Shown: positions 6,587 through 6,827 of the stretch, one piece after another
How positions within the stretch are numbered: position 1 is the first letter of the stretch
Layout: every line of letters starts with the position of its first letter
Source: Chloroflexota bacterium
GTDB lineage: Bacteria > Chloroflexota > Anaerolineae > Anaerolineales > Anaerolineaceae
Direction: 5' to 3'
DNA: 6,827 bases
Assembly (NCBI GenBank): GCA_012800995.1
Contig: JAAZIH010000148.1
Coordinates: 1-6,827 of the forward strand
Notes under the pieces: generated by a model
What the model was told of the DNA's origin: nothing
The model's input: the letters and a program-made list of their open reading frames with translations, nothing else
The model's database searches: none
Translations under genes and position numbers: made by a program

Positions 6587-6827
6587 ATGAAAAAGAAAAT
6601 GTTGATCGTTAGTTTAATTGCCCTGCTACTTTTAGGAGCATGCGCAAAAGCTCCCGCGCAAATAGACGAGTATAAACGCGATTTTAATTCGGCATATGGG
6701 TCTGCTGCTGTGGCACCAGAAATGCCAAATCCAGGATCACAAAAGGAATCACTTTTGATGGATGAAGCTTTGTTAGATATGCCGGACTCTTCAGCACAAG
6801 AGCGATTGGTCATCAGAACGGCTGAAA
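6587..6827 (+). CDS. Lipoprotein, probable DUF4349 family (3' end outside window)
   Basis: Only the first 80 residues are visible. They begin MKKKMLIV, run through a hydrophobic stretch to residue 16, and reach the lipobox LLGA-C (C19), a clear lipoprotein signal. A polar spacer of low conservation follows (about 20-70). The last visible residues, ERLVIRTAE, resemble the opening strand of DUF4349 domains, which start with an (R/K)(L/M)(I/V)I(R/K)xA(x) pattern soon after a lipoprotein leader and spacer. In that family a long coiled coil and a C-terminal membrane helix usually follow; neither lies in this window. The lipoprotein call is firm. The DUF4349 call rests on one short motif and on architecture. 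The function of DUF4349 proteins is not settled. A 66-nt gap and a possible promoter suggest it may be transcribed separately from the phosphoesterase. Confidence 0.8.
   Translation, partial: MKKKMLIVSLIALLLLGACAKAPAQIDEYKRDFNSAYGSAAVAPEMPNPGSQKESLLMDEALLDMPDSSAQERLVIRTAE

Noticed and set aside
6547..6813. An 88-codon minus-strand frame at the right end
   Set aside because: Covers the lipoprotein leader and its Shine-Dalgarno sequence on the other strand; its Phe-rich end is just the antisense of the Lys-rich leader.

Overview
The window looks like ordinary chromosome from a bacterium, most likely an Anaerolineae-type member of the Chloroflexota. That assignment is an inference. It rests on three things: a cobalamin-dependent methionine synthase beside a fused homocysteine methyltransferase/methylenetetrahydrofolate reductase, the MetH reactivation-domain variant (RxxxGYPAxPD followed by PEQST..IFVHH), and a Pro/Thr-rich stalk behind a lipoprotein signal. 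No rRNA marker is present. All five recognisable genes lie on the + strand. I saw no tRNA, rRNA, CRISPR array, insertion sequence or phage gene.

Left part (1-4450), methionine/one-carbon module. A metH-type gene runs off the left edge: the window holds the last residues of its homocysteine domain, then the pterin-binding, cobalamin cap, cobalamin-binding and AdoMet reactivation domains. After 19 nt comes a 620-aa bifunctional protein with an N-terminal zinc homocysteine S-methyltransferase domain and a C-terminal MetF-type reductase domain. Together they can turn methylene-THF into methyl-THF, pass the methyl to cobalamin and then to homocysteine, and repair oxidised cobalamin. Homocysteine-activating modules are therefore present twice, side by side.

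Middle (4451-4543). A 93-nt intergenic stretch carries three Shine-Dalgarno-like sequences, two inside an exact 11-bp direct repeat, together with two tiny start-stop frames, just upstream of the next gene.

Right part (4544-6827), envelope/unknown-function genes. A DUF3048 (YerB-like) lipoprotein is followed after 6 nt by a small calcineurin-like metallophosphoesterase with no Shine-Dalgarno sequence, probably translationally coupled. A 66-nt gap with a possible extended -10 promoter then leads to a second lipoprotein, cut by the right edge, whose visible end resembles the start of a DUF4349 domain. The lipoproteins would act outside the cytoplasmic membrane and the phosphoesterase in the cytoplasm; their joint role, if any, is unknown.

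I did not find convincing evidence of a previously undescribed system. The most useful oddities are the doubled homocysteine-activating domains, the repeated ribosome-binding sites at 4502-4540, and a terminator-like hairpin inside the phosphoesterase gene at 5834-5853.
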